This document shows positions 1 through 8,560 of a stretch of DNA of 19,295 nt, piece after piece (the stretch's first letter is position 1; each line of letters starts with the position of its first letter). Under the pieces are notes generated by a model. That model saw nothing but the letters and a program-made list of their open reading frames with translations, ran no database searches and was not told where the DNA came from. The position numbers and the translations under genes were made by a program. The DNA is from Inonotus obliquus (Eukaryota; Basidiomycota; Agaricomycetes; Hymenochaetales; Hymenochaetaceae): positions 1 to 19,295 of the forward strand of contig JAJHTX010000026.1 of assembly GCA_032164295.1 (NCBI GenBank), written 5' to 3'.

Positions 1-4
1 CAAA

Positions 5-2180
5 ATGAAATCTGTAACAATAAATTTAAATAAACCTATTGATTCAACTAATTTTAGAAGAAGATTAGTTAAATTATTTAGTAGAGTGATATTTTATTCT
101 AATTTCATCGAAGCACATGTTGAAATCATCATGAAAAATGGTGAAATCTACAACTTAAATGAATATATGATTGTTAATATCAAAGATAAAGAAAGTATAA
201 AAACTTTTTCTGTTATTAATGAAATTAAATTAATCAGTTTATTTAAAAAAGCAACGAATGAAACTTTTAAAATTAGAAAAATAATTGTTTATTACTTAGA
301 AAGTGATGAACAAGGATTTAAATTATATAAAAATAATTTAAAATTTTCTAATAAATTAGATAAAATTATCCCTTCTATTAATAAAACTTCTAAGAATAAA
401 ACTTATATGAATCAATTAGGTAAAAGATTATATTCCACAAAAGCTAGTTCTAAAAATTATATTTCAAAGGAGATTGTTTTAAAGCAAAATCTAAATGAAT
501 TTAATTTAAGATTATATTTATTTAGATTCTTTAATAATACTAACTTTAGATCTAATTTTATCTTTATTTTAGTTAAAATTGGCTACCAAGAAATATTCGA
601 AGTTAAAACTATGTTTTACAAAACTATTATTAATATAAATAATAAAAAAGATAAAATTGAATATATCAGCAATGTAATTAAATATTTTAATGAACATGAT
701 AATGGATATAAACCTGTTTCAGGTGATAAAATAATTATCACTTGGTCAGACTCTAATAAAATTATCTATGATAGAATTCAACGAAATAAAAAAGATCTAA
801 TTAGATTAAGTGAAGTACCTAATTACTATGATATTCCGTGGAATGTTAATTATGAAAGTTGGGGTAAATCTTTTAATAGATTAGAATCTAATAATTTAAG
901 AATTGATAACATTAAATTTAACAATAATATTGATTACCTCTTAGTTGAATATATTAAACCTGGTGAAAAAAATATTAAATTGTTTTTAAAAACAGGTGTA
1001 ATATTTAGTTTTATTGATAAAGATAATAGTAATGTGCAAAATAATTTTTCTAGATATTTTATTGATAGTAAAGAAACAATTTATTTCAATAATAATAAAA
1101 TATATTTCTATTTTAATTATAATTATTTACCTAAATCATTTGTTTTGGATAAGGAAGGGAAACCTACTGATACTAGAACAAATGTACTTTCTATATTAAT
1201 TCCTGAGGATAAGACAGAAGTAAAAATTGGTACATTCGACTTCGAAACATACTTCGATCTTGATGGTTCTATTAATCTTCTTTCAGCTTCAATGTTTGAT
1301 TCTTTAAAATCTAAATCATTTTATTTAAGTGATTTCTTGAATAAAGAGGATCTTTTAAGTAACTTTTTTGATGAAATGTTAACAGAAGAAAACAATGGAT
1401 CTTATTGGTACGCACATAATAGTGCACAATTTGATCTAATTTTCATAGTTAAATTTTTATTAAATAAAAAAGGAATAGAATTGAAACCTATTTATAAAGA
1501 CGGTAAATTTTTAAGTATTAAAATTAAATATAATTTTAATGGAAATAATTATAATTTAACCTTATTAGACTCTTTTTTATTATTATTATCAAGCTTGGAT
1601 GATTTGTCGAAAAAATTTGGCTTAGAGAACTCCAAAGGTATTTACCCTTATTATTTTCCTAATTTAAATAATTTAGATTATACAGGTAAAGTACCTGAAT
1701 ACAGATATTTTGATAGTAAAAAAGTTTATTTAAATGAATATAATCAATATAAATCAAAATTTAATAATAATTGGTATCTGAAAAATGAAACTAATAATTA
1801 TTGTTTAAAATATTGTGTCATATTACATCAAATCCTAATAAATTTTAGAGATTTTATATTTGAAAACTTTAGAGTTGATTTAATTAAATCACCTACCTTA
1901 TCCTCTTTATCTATGAGAGTTTTCAGAACCAATTCTTTAGATGATCAAATCACTCCAAAGATCCCTGGTGATATTTATAATGTTTTAGTGAATTCTTATT
2001 TTGGGGGTCACGTAGATTTATACATTCCTGAAAGTAACACTAATTTAATGTTAATGAAATCAAAAACAAAATTAAAAATAATGAAACTGATGATTTAACT
2101 AAAGTTAATAGTTACGACATCAATGTTTTATATCCTTCTGTAATGAGAGATAATTTACTTCCTACGGAGTTGATTGGATT
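5..2180 (+). pseudogene. dpo: Plasmid-type B-family DNA polymerase (dpo), copy 1, frameshifted and truncated
   Basis: This is the N-terminal part of a protein-primed family B DNA polymerase of the kind carried by fungal mitochondrial linear plasmids. The open frame runs from ATG at 5 to a stop at 2098 (697 aa). Residues 1-400 are the poorly conserved N-terminal region, where the terminal protein would be expected. Exonuclease motif I is D412-F-E414 and motif II is HNSAQFD, N472 to D477. In motif III the expected Asp of YCxxD is Tyr603. A YFGGHVD linker motif follows. At about 2047-2050 the frame slips (two extra bases or one lost). The shifted frame continues at 2050 with polymerase motif A, SYDINVLYPS, to about 2179. 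There the homology stops at the junction with copy 2. Motifs B and C are absent, so no active polymerase can be made. The frame opens 5 bases into the window, so a longer N-terminus cannot be excluded. Confidence 0.85.
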
Positions 2181-2200
2181 TTTGTTAACTTTAATTACAA
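2165..2200. other. Inverted junction between two dpo fragments
   Basis: Coding similarity of the plus-strand dpo and of the minus-strand dpo both end here, each just past polymerase motif A. The sequence around gattggattttt can be read as the end of either gene, which suggests joining at a short shared stretch. The result is a head-on pair of truncated homologues. Confidence 0.6.
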
Positions 2201-3899
2201 AAGGATACAATGATTTAACTTCATATCCGTATACTTTAGTTCCTATTGGATTAGTTGGTATAAACATATCAACATGTCCACCGAAAAAAGCTTTGTGAAT
2301 ATCGTCAAACATTTTACCACCAATTTTAGCAATTTTAATACCTTTAGGTATAAAATTAGTTCTATAAGTTTTCAAAGCAACACTAGGTAAAGTTGGTGTA
2401 GATGATACATTAATATTAAATTTGTTAAAGATATTATAGGCGAAATTACTTACAACTTCAAACAATGCTTTACAATCAAGTTCACAATATTTAATTGCTT
2501 CATCTTTCAATGACCAATTATTATTGAATCTAGCTTTATAATCATTATATTCAGTTAAAGAAATCCCACTAAATAAATCAATAGAGGGTACATCACCTAT
2601 AAAATTAAGATTATCTTTCTTAACAAATTTATGAGGAAATATATCTTTAGAGTAATTAACATTAAAGGTTTTACTTAACTTAGCTAATGAACTAGGTAAT
2701 AATAATAATGAATCTTTAAAACTAATTTTATATTTAGTAGTTTCACCAAATTCAACATCTAAATTAATAAATTTACCATCTTTAAGGATTGGTTTAACTG
2801 ATACATTGTAATAATTAATGATATAACTATATAAAAATATCATATCAAATTCAGATGAATTATGTATATAAATACTTTTACCAGAATATTTTTTAGAAAA
2901 AATTGTCTTAAGTACATCATTAATTAAAGAATGTATATCGTCATAATTTGTTAAATAGAATGAAATGGCATCTTTACCATCAAAAATTGAAATACAATAA
3001 ATATTCATTTTATTATCTTCATTAACATAAGTTTCAACATCTAATGTCATTATATTAAAAATAAATGAAGTTGAAGGTTTAACTCTACTAATAAATTGAT
3101 CACTAATTAATTTATCAAAAATAAAATATAGTTTATTATCTTTGATATAATAAGTCTTATTACCTGAAAATCTAATAAATTCATTACTATTAATAATTTT
3201 ATCAATGAATGTTGTTATTTTTATATTACTTTCAGATGAATAGACATTAACTTGAGTATCAAATTTAGATAGATTAACTATTTCAATATATCTATTTAAA
3301 TTTAACTTTAAATCACTATAAAGATTATTAACTTTTGTTATACCATCGCTCAACATTACCATATTTGATCCCCATGTTGTATAATTTGTATTTAAGGGTA
3401 AACCAAGAGGTGACTCTTCTTTAAAATTAACAACATTGTTACCTCTATTTTTTATGATTTTAAATTTATTAGAAACTAATGAATAATTATTATAACTAAT
3501 CTTTGTATAATTAAATATTATACTCAAAGCTAAATTTGGATTATATTGATTATTATCTAACATACTCCATTTATTCTGAATATAATCTAAATAATCAGTT
3601 AGATCTTTTGGATTACTTAAATCAATTGGAAATCTTTCTCCAATTGTATAATAAATATTACCTACTTCTCTAACTTGACATATTACAGAAATATAATCAT
3701 CAAAATTAGTTTTATTTTTAGTTATAAATCTTTCAAAATATGGTTTTAGATCAGTTAAGAAAGTATTTTCTGCTATAGGTTATTCGACATTAGTAAAAAC
3801 ATCTTTAGATATCGCTTTTGTGGAATATAATCTTTTTCCTAAAGTTAATAATTTATTTATAGAGGGGTTAATTTTATCTAATTTATTAGAAAATTTTAA
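2175..3899 (-). pseudogene. dpo: Plasmid-type B-family DNA polymerase (dpo), copy 2, truncated at both ends
   Basis: This is a second protein-primed B-family polymerase, facing copy 1. The ATG-initiated frame is 3563 to 2112 (483 aa). The same phase is open for 72 more codons upstream, to a TAA at 3780-3782. Beyond that TAA, 39 more in-phase codons (3783-3899) match copy 1 from LKFSNKLDK to RLYSTKA. The ATG at 3563 is therefore not the ancestral start. Counting from 3563, the exonuclease motifs are complete: D175-V-E177, N235SSEFD240 and YCELD with D363. Next come FFGGHVD and a motif A reading YEVKSLYP, with Glu448 where Asp is expected. Homology to polymerases ends near KNPI. The last 20 or so residues read antisense through copy 1. 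Motifs B and C are missing. The gene is much more diverged from copies 1 and 3 than they are from each other. Confidence 0.82.
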
Positions 3900-4205
3900 A
3901 TATTATAAACAACACTCCTGAACAAATTAAGTCAACAGTGGTTCTAATAGCATATAAAACACTCCGGACTATTCTTAAATGTAGACATTAAGGTTTTTAA
4001 ACTAACAATTCTGGACTATTTATAACATTTTTTTATATTTTTTGTTTTTCTTTTCTCTTTAATAAAAATTTTAGTTTTTTTTTGTTATTAATATTTCAAT
4101 ACAAAAAACTAAGATTGTTTTTTTTGATAGAAGTAAACTATAAATAAAAAGGGTTGTATCTCGCTTATAAAATTCATTATTAAAAAAGAATTGAAATTTA
4201 AAAGA
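3900..4205. other. AT-rich spacer with three copies of a short repeat
   Basis: No coding frame is visible. The spacer holds three minus-sense copies of the GTTCAGGAGTGTT repeat family, at 3911-3923, 3957-3969 and 4004-4016. The first lies about 10 bases from the point where dpo copy 2 homology begins. The remainder is T-rich leader before tRNA-His. Confidence 0.6.
3911..4016 (-). repeat. Cluster of three GTTCAGGAGTGTT-family repeats
   Basis: In minus sense the copies read GTTCAGGAGTGTT (3911-3923), GTCCGGAGTGTTT (3957-3969) and GTCCAGAATTGTT (4004-4016). Further copies in plus sense lie at 4952, 5086, 14400, 14445 and 14490. Their role is unknown. They could be remnants of plasmid termini, recombination sites or RNA-processing sites. 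Confidence 0.6.
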
Positions 4206-4279
4206 GGTAGAATTAGTTTAATTGGTAAAATGACGTCTTGTGGCGACGATGTACAGAGTTCGAGTCTCTGATTTTACCC
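4206..4279 (+). tRNA. trnH: tRNA-His (GUG)
   Basis: The acceptor stem GGTAGAA pairs with TTTTACC over seven base pairs, including one G-T. The anticodon loop TTGTGGC gives anticodon GTG on a CGTC/GACG stem. The T-arm is AGAG-TTCGAGT-CTCT. CCA is not encoded. It is the first of three canonical tRNAs on this strand. Confidence 0.9.
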
Positions 4280-4495
4280 TACTTGGAAAAATGTAAGTTT
4301 AGTTTTCTTATTTATATTTTTTTTTTTGTTTTAGTTTAAAATTTACTAACTAAAATTAAAACTTAAAAACAACAACAACAAAAATTTGTTGTTATTTTGT
4401 TTTACCTTAAAGCAATGAATTTTGTGATAAAATTTTATTGCCTAATCTTAACTATTTACAAATATTGTGTATTATTATTTTTTAAACTAAAGATA

Positions 4496-4570
4496 GGGTT
4501 AAGTGTACAGATGGTTCTGTAGTAGACCTGCAAAGTCTAAAAAGTTAAGGTTCAATTCCTTCTTAACTCT
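4496..4570 (+). tRNA. trnC: tRNA-Cys (GCA)
   Basis: The acceptor stem GGGTTAA pairs with TTAACTC over seven base pairs with one G-T. The D-stem is TACAG/CTGTA. The five-pair anticodon stem TAGAC/GTCTA encloses CTGCAAA, giving anticodon GCA. The T-arm is AAGG-TTCAATT-CCTT. The D-loop is short, six bases on this fold. Confidence 0.88.
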
Positions 4571-4727
4571 TAAATTAAATTTAGAAATTAAAAATTTTAA
4601 AGTTAGTGATTAAAATTTTTATTAGTTTCTAACCAAACCTTCAAATTAAAAAATTTTTTTTTAAAAGGGTTAATTATAAAGATTTCATTTAAACTTAGGA
4701 GATACTAAATTTAAATCTTTAACAAGA

Positions 4728-4800
4728 GGAAGCAGAACTTGATTGGCTGAGTGTCTCACTTTTAATGAGCAAGGTTCCGGTTCGAGTCCGGATGCTTTCA
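4728..4800 (+). tRNA. trnK: tRNA-Lys (UUU)
   Basis: The acceptor stem GGAAGCA pairs with TGCTTTC. The anticodon loop CTTTTAA on stem CTCA/TGAG gives anticodon TTT. The T-arm TCCGG-TTCGAGT-CCGGA is perfect and more GC-rich than in the tRNA-like copies at 5.4 and 14.6 kb. This is the likely functional lysine tRNA. Confidence 0.9.
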
Positions 4801-4877
4801 AAAAACAAAACACAAAACAGAAAATAGCCAAGCCTTTAAATTTAAACTAATTTTGTTTTAATTAAAACTTCGGTTTT

Positions 4878-4890
4878 TAGTAGTATATAA
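4878..4890 (+). promoter_or_regulatory. TAGTAGTATATAA element, copy 1
   Basis: This is one of five identical 13-base elements in the window. The core ATATAAG resembles the nonanucleotide mitochondrial promoter known in yeast (ATATAAGTA). Promoter function here is inference. Confidence 0.35.
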
Positions 4891-5032
4891 GAAAGTTGAA
4901 TTACCACCTCTCCAAAAATTTCTAGTTATAGTTTAAAAAGTGAACAAAATTGTTCAGGATTGTTTAATATAAAGAATTTCTTAAGCTTAATTTATTTCTC
5001 AAATTAATAATTAATTTATTTAAATTTTGTCT

Positions 5033-5045
5033 TAGTAGTATATAA
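5033..5045 (+). promoter_or_regulatory. TAGTAGTATATAA element, copy 2
   Basis: It has the same 13 bases as the other copies and is followed about 40 bases later by GTTCAGGATTGTTT. It shows the same element-plus-repeat spacing as copy 1, though the distance is shorter. Confidence 0.35.
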
Positions 5046-5128
5046 TTCTTGCTATTAATTAAATAAAAACAAAAAAGTCTAAATAGTTCAGGATTGTTTC
5101 CTAATAACATTCGAAGTCTAAAACTCTC

Positions 5129-5145
5129 CCGCGGCTTTTCCGCGG
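5129..5145. repeat. GC-rich hairpin (CCGCGG repeated around CTTTT)
   Basis: Two CCGCGG palindromes flank CTTTT, so a six-pair all-GC stem forms in either strand. Such GC clusters and double-hairpin elements are known as mobile or recombinogenic features of fungal mtDNA. This copy stands out in its AT-rich surroundings. Confidence 0.6.
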
Positions 5146-5250
5146 TTAGTCTTAAAAAATTTATAACTTGTTTCTTGAAAAACTCTGTTATTTCTATTTA
5201 TTTTTAAAAACTTCTCTCTTTTTAATAAAAATTGTTTATTCTTTACTTTG

Positions 5251-5273
5251 GAAAGGGTTATTTATACCCTTTC
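5251..5273. other. Hairpin GAAAGGGT / ACCCTTTC
   Basis: Eight perfect pairs enclose a seven-base loop (TATTTAT). It may act in RNA processing or as a transcription stop for the tRNA cluster to its left. Function is not shown. Confidence 0.45.
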
Positions 5274-5324
5274 AATTTAAAACTGTAGGGTATAAGTATA
5301 CGAATTAACAAAAACAAAATAAAG

Positions 5325-5337
5325 TAGTAGTATATAA
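5325..5337 (+). promoter_or_regulatory. TAGTAGTATATAA element, copy 3
   Basis: It lies about 75 bases left of the tRNA-like gene at 5414. The same order (element, then tRNA-like gene) recurs at 14581-14717. Confidence 0.35.
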
Positions 5338-5413
5338 GATTTTCTAATTATCTAAGATAAAAACTATTCTTTTTATAGTTTTACTTCTTTTTAATAATAA
5401 AAAGAGTTAGTGT

Positions 5414-5487
5414 AAAGCAATAATTGGAATTGAACCAATATTTTTCAATTAAAAAACGAACACTCTACCAATTGAGTTATACTGCTT
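5414..5487 (-). tRNA. tRNA-Lys-like (UUU), accessory copy A
   Basis: In minus sense the acceptor AAGCAGT pairs with ATTGCTT. The D-arm is ACTC/GAGT and the T-arm ATTGG-TTCAATT-CCAAT is perfect. The anticodon loop TTTTTAA gives anticodon TTT, but position 31-39 is a T-T mismatch. It duplicates the decoding capacity of the lysine tRNA at 4728 and is nearly identical to the copy at 14644. It may be functional, decaying, or plasmid-borne. Confidence 0.65.
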
Positions 5488-5505
5488 GTGGTTAAAAATA
5501 TTAAA

Positions 5506-5577
5506 GATAAGCAATTGGAATCGAACCAATATAATTTAGTTAAGAATCTAATACTCTACCAATTGAGTTATACTTAT
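5506..5577 (-). tRNA. tRNA-like gene B with an 8-base anticodon loop
   Basis: The acceptor ATAAGTA pairs with TGCTTAT, and the D-arm (ACTC/GAGT) and T-arm (ATTGG/CCAAT) match copy A. The anticodon stem TTAG/CTAA encloses eight bases, ATTCTTAA. Reading the T before CTT as position 33 would give a lysine anticodon CTT. The enlarged loop makes decoding doubtful. It is placed 18 bases upstream of copy A in transcription order. Confidence 0.55.
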
Positions 5578-5610
5578 TTTGGGTGAAAGTTTCTAATATA
5601 AAATACTACA

Positions 5611-6000
5611 CTAACGTGTTATTTGAGGCAATTCTATATTGCTTTCAATCATTCCCACATCAGGTGAGTAGATAAATTTGAAACAATAGAATCCAACAAA
5701 AATAGCACCAAATATACCCAAGGAAACTCCAACAATTAATTTAACTGTTGAGCTACTTGGTTCATTGTTGAATATAGCTGTAGAATTATCGTTAGTAACA
5801 TTAAATTCTGTTGTAATATTTTTAATATCTCTAATTGAATTTTTAATAGAGACTTGATTATTAATAACAATGTTATTATTATTATTTAAGTTAACTAAAT
5901 GATCTGAATTAAGATTATTTAATAAATCATAAATAAATACAGCTAATAAAGCTGTAGCAATTAAAATAAAAATTGCAAATAAGATTTGTCTGATTTTCAT
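5611..6000 (-). CDS. Small membrane protein with two predicted helices, unknown
   Basis: The predicted protein is 129 aa and I recognise no family. Residues 5-27 are strongly hydrophobic after a basic MKIR start and look like a signal anchor. Residues 30-85 are polar and asparagine-rich, with several N-x-S/T sequences. Residues 87-110 form a second hydrophobic helix with glycines (VGVSLGIFGAIFVGFYC), followed by a short polar tail. The gene lies between the tRNA-like pair and the third dpo, on the same strand as both. Its ATG follows a stretch of AT-rich leader with no visible ribosome-binding signal. Small membrane ORFs like this accompany dpo genes in some mitochondrial plasmids, but assignment here is by context only. 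Confidence 0.5.
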   Translation of the reverse strand: MKIRQILFAIFILIATALLAVFIYDLLNNLNSDHLVNLNNNNNIVINNQVSIKNSIRDIKNITTEFNVTNDNSTAIFNNEPSSSTVKLIVGVSLGIFGAIFVGFYCFKFIYSPDVGMIESNIELPQITR

Positions 6001-6154
6001 TAAATTTAATTAACTTAAGAACCATTGGGGTATTAAATAAGATTTATAAAAATTTAAGACAATTATGCATTGTCTATTCCTATAATAAATAGGATATTCT
6101 CTGTTCAATTTAAATTGAAAAGGTAAAAATTAAAAGGGTTAAAAGTTTTAAGAT

Positions 6155-7846
6155 TTATTTATTATCCTTATTCACTGATATATTTTTAGTTTGTGAAAAT
6201 TTATTTTCTTCAAAGATACAAATACGTTTATTATTATTTGTTTTAAGGTCATAAGGACTTATTTTAACACTAATTAAAGCTTTATTCATATTTTTAAACC
6301 ATTTTTCATGATTTAAGATATTATGACTAGATTCAACTAATAAAGATTCAAGATTTTCTAAAGAAACTTTATCTTTAAAACCTTTTACTTTAGTTTTTTC
6401 TACTCCTTCAGTATTTAGTGTTCCATAAACTTTAGGACCTAAACCAATGAATTTGTAATAAGAATCTTCCAATTTAAATTTTCCTAGCTCTGTTGAACTA
6501 ACTAAATCATCTGGAAGTTTACCAATAGTATAAGCAGAGTCAGTATCAGTACACAGAAGAATTAACTCGTCTCTATTCTTAACTGAGCTCATTTTAATTC
6601 TAGCAAAAGCAGTTACAGCAGAAGCTACAGCTACATTTGAAAAAATTCTATTGGCTTTATCTTTATTGCCAACTAAAATAAATTCCCCAAAGTCACTCCA
6701 ATCCTCATAAGATGAAGAATTAAAATTTTTTCTATTGACGAATTTATATGACAATAGATTAGGATTAATACCGAATCTACCGTAAAGACTGTTCATCAAT
6801 AATTTAATAATGTAATTCATTGGATGAGTTTTAGGATATTTTAAGCGTATATTATAAAGGTCGGTAACAAATTTACTGAATAAATCATCAGTATCAAAAA
6901 TAAAACCTTCTAAGACTTCAAATTTATATCCAAATTTCATTGCATTTTCAATTTCAACTGACGTATACCATCCAATCCAATTACCAGTAGGATAAATTGA
7001 TTTACCCTCTTGATGTATTGGTAAAATAGGATGTTTAATATCAATCGGAACATTAACTTTAACTTTATAAATACCAAATTTAACTTGATATTCAACCATT
7101 AAAGTAATATCACCTTTTAAATGTCCGATCAAATCAGTAGGGTATAAATTATCTTTCATTACAGAAGGATATAGTGAGTTAATATCATAAGAATTAACAA
7201 GCTCTAAATCAGCTGTATTTTGAGATTTTATTTTATCTTTGATTTCATTAACAGTAAATTTACTGTTACTTTCAGGTACATATAAATCTACGTGACCTCC
7301 AAAATATGATTTCACTAAAACATTGTATATATCAGCAGGAATTATAGGAATAATTTTATCTTGTAAATAATTAGTTCTGAAAACTCTCATACTTAAAGAA
7401 GCCGCAGTAGGACATTTAATTATATCTACTCTAAAATATTTTAACATCAAGTCTCTAAAAATTATTATTATTTTATATAATAAAATACAATCATTTAAAC
7501 AATAACTATTAGTTTCATTTTTCAATGACCAATTATTATTAAATTTAGATTTATAATTATTATATTCATTTAAATAAACTTTTTTAGTATCAAAATATTC
7601 GTAAGCTGGTACTTCCCCGATGTAATCCAAATTAGTTTCTTTTGGAAAGTAATAAGGGTAAATACCTTTATGAGAGTCTAAACTAAATTTATTTGATAAA
7701 TTGTCTAAACCAGATAACAATACTAACATAGAATCTAATAAAGTTAATTTATAATTTTCTCCTTTTAAATTATATATTATTTTTATACTTATGAATTTAC
7801 CGTCTTTATAGATAGGTGTTACTGTAACACCCTCTCTTTGAATCAA
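6155..7846 (-). CDS. dpo: Plasmid-type B-family DNA polymerase (dpo), copy 3, polymerase-domain fragment
   Basis: This 563-aa frame is the C-terminal part of a protein-primed DNA polymerase and the only copy here with a full polymerase domain. It begins close to exonuclease motif II without including it. It carries exonuclease motif III (Y115-C-L-N-D119), the linker YFGGHVD (181-187), motif A YDINSLYPS (D221), motif B KLLMNSLYGRFG (K348 to G359), motif C TDTDS (D434, D436) and a KVY motif (472-474). The C-terminus looks natural. The first methionine is not the ancestral start: homology to copy 1 continues five codons upstream to IVKHL. There it meets the deletion that removed exonuclease motifs I and II. 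It is very close to copy 1 in sequence. Whether it is expressed is unknown. Confidence 0.85.
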   Translation of the reverse strand: MIQREGVTVTPIYKDGKFISIKIIYNLKGENYKLTLLDSMLVLLSGLDNLSNKFSLDSHKGIYPYYFPKETNLDYIGEVPAYEYFDTKKVYLNEYNNYKSKFNNNWSLKNETNSYCLNDCILLYKIIIIFRDLMLKYFRVDIIKCPTAASLSMRVFRTNYLQDKIIPIIPADIYNVLVKSYFGGHVDLYVPESNSKFTVNEIKDKIKSQNTADLELVNSYDINSLYPSVMKDNLYPTDLIGHLKGDITLMVEYQVKFGIYKVKVNVPIDIKHPILPIHQEGKSIYPTGNWIGWYTSVEIENAMKFGYKFEVLEGFIFDTDDLFSKFVTDLYNIRLKYPKTHPMNYIIKLLMNSLYGRFGINPNLLSYKFVNRKNFNSSSYEDWSDFGEFILVGNKDKANRIFSNVAVASAVTAFARIKMSSVKNRDELILLCTDTDSAYTIGKLPDDLVSSTELGKFKLEDSYYKFIGLGPKVYGTLNTEGVEKTKVKGFKDKVSLENLESLLVESSHNILNHEKWFKNMNKALISVKISPYDLKTNNNKRICIFEENKFSQTKNISVNKDNK

Positions 7847-7850
7847 ATGT

Positions 7851-8207
7851 TTAACAATGGTTCTTATTGCTAATTTTTAATGAATTTAAATAATCTTTAT
7901 AATCATCTAAATTAGCTTTATTAAACTTATAACAAATAGTGAAAGTTTTAACACGTAAAATTTTACTAGTAATAGTTAAAAAAGTGCATGCTTTTTTAGC
8001 AAACATCTCTCTTTCATTGTTATTAGTAACATTAAGTACAGAAGAAAAAATAGAATATTCATGATTGTCTTTATTAATAATAGAAACTTCAATTTTAATA
8101 AATTTATCAAAAATACCTTCTTCTTTTTTCATAAGTTTCAATAGGTAACTTTTAACGTTTCTTTCGTTATAATTTTTAATTAAATACCTTTTGGTAAATT
8201 TTTCCAT
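7851..8207 (-). pseudogene. dpo: dpo copy 3, N-terminal fragment cut off by internal deletion
   Basis: This 118-aa frame starts at an ATG after an A-rich leader. It aligns with residues 10-115 of dpo copy 1 (an FDKFIKIEV to LKISNK pattern matching FIEAHVEI to LKFSNK). At SNK the match stops, and three codons later the frame ends in TAA. The next bases, in another phase, encode IVKHLIQREG, which matches copy 1 about 360 residues further on. An internal deletion with a phase change has therefore joined the N-terminal region to the polymerase region. Exonuclease motifs I and II were lost. The fragment and the 563-aa frame below it were one gene. Confidence 0.75.
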
Positions 8208-8560
8208 TTTTGTTATAATAATTTATTTTATTTTTTTTTCTGTTGTTTTAATTTAAAATATTAATTGGAATACAATTGAAATTAAACAGAAAAAATTTGA
8301 TAGTTTGTTATATTGAAAAAAACAAAACTAAAAGGAGTAGTAAATCTAAAAACTAGATTTTTAAAATTTAGTTTTTATTTGTAAATATATACAATTATAT
8401 GTGCAAATTAAAAAGATCTTAGCAAAATATTTTTATTTTCCTCCAAAAGAAAACTTTAATTAGTTTACATTTTGTATTTGAAGAAGATAATTATATAAAC
8501 AAAAGGCTTTATCCTTAAGTGGTGTTCACAAAATTTATATATTTATATAAAACGTAAAAT
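8208..8560. other. Divergent intergenic region between dpo copy 3 and nad4
   Basis: No gene is present. The region serves as 5' leader for both nad4 (plus) and the dpo N-terminal fragment (minus). From about 8330 to 8560 it contains blocks repeated at 10615-10783 (aaaaggagtagtaaatct, ttaaaaagatctta, aacaaaaggc, ggtgttca). Confidence 0.6.
8330..8560 (+). promoter_or_regulatory. nad4 leader, duplicated at 10615-10783
   Basis: Four blocks occur in the same order in front of nad4 and in front of the ATG at 10784: aaaaggagtagtaaatct, ttaaaaagatctta, aacaaaaggc and tggtgttca. Conservation of separated blocks suggests a functional leader or promoter. Simple duplication would also explain it. Confidence 0.45.

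Larger units (their letters stand above)
4801..5413. other. Intergenic repeat region upstream of the tRNA-like pair
   Basis: No gene is seen in these 613 bases. They carry three plus-sense copies of TAGTAGTATATAA (4878-4890, 5033-5045, 5325-5337) and two of GTTCAGGATTGTTT (4952-4965, 5086-5099). There is a TGAACA/TGTTCA hairpin at 4941-4956, a GC-rich hairpin at 5129-5145 and an 8-pair hairpin at 5251-5273. Confidence 0.6.

Noticed and set aside
1014..1199. 61-codon plus-strand frame inside dpo copy 1
   Set aside because: It overlaps the long dpo frame in another phase and is isoleucine-rich low-complexity sequence, a shadow of the real gene.
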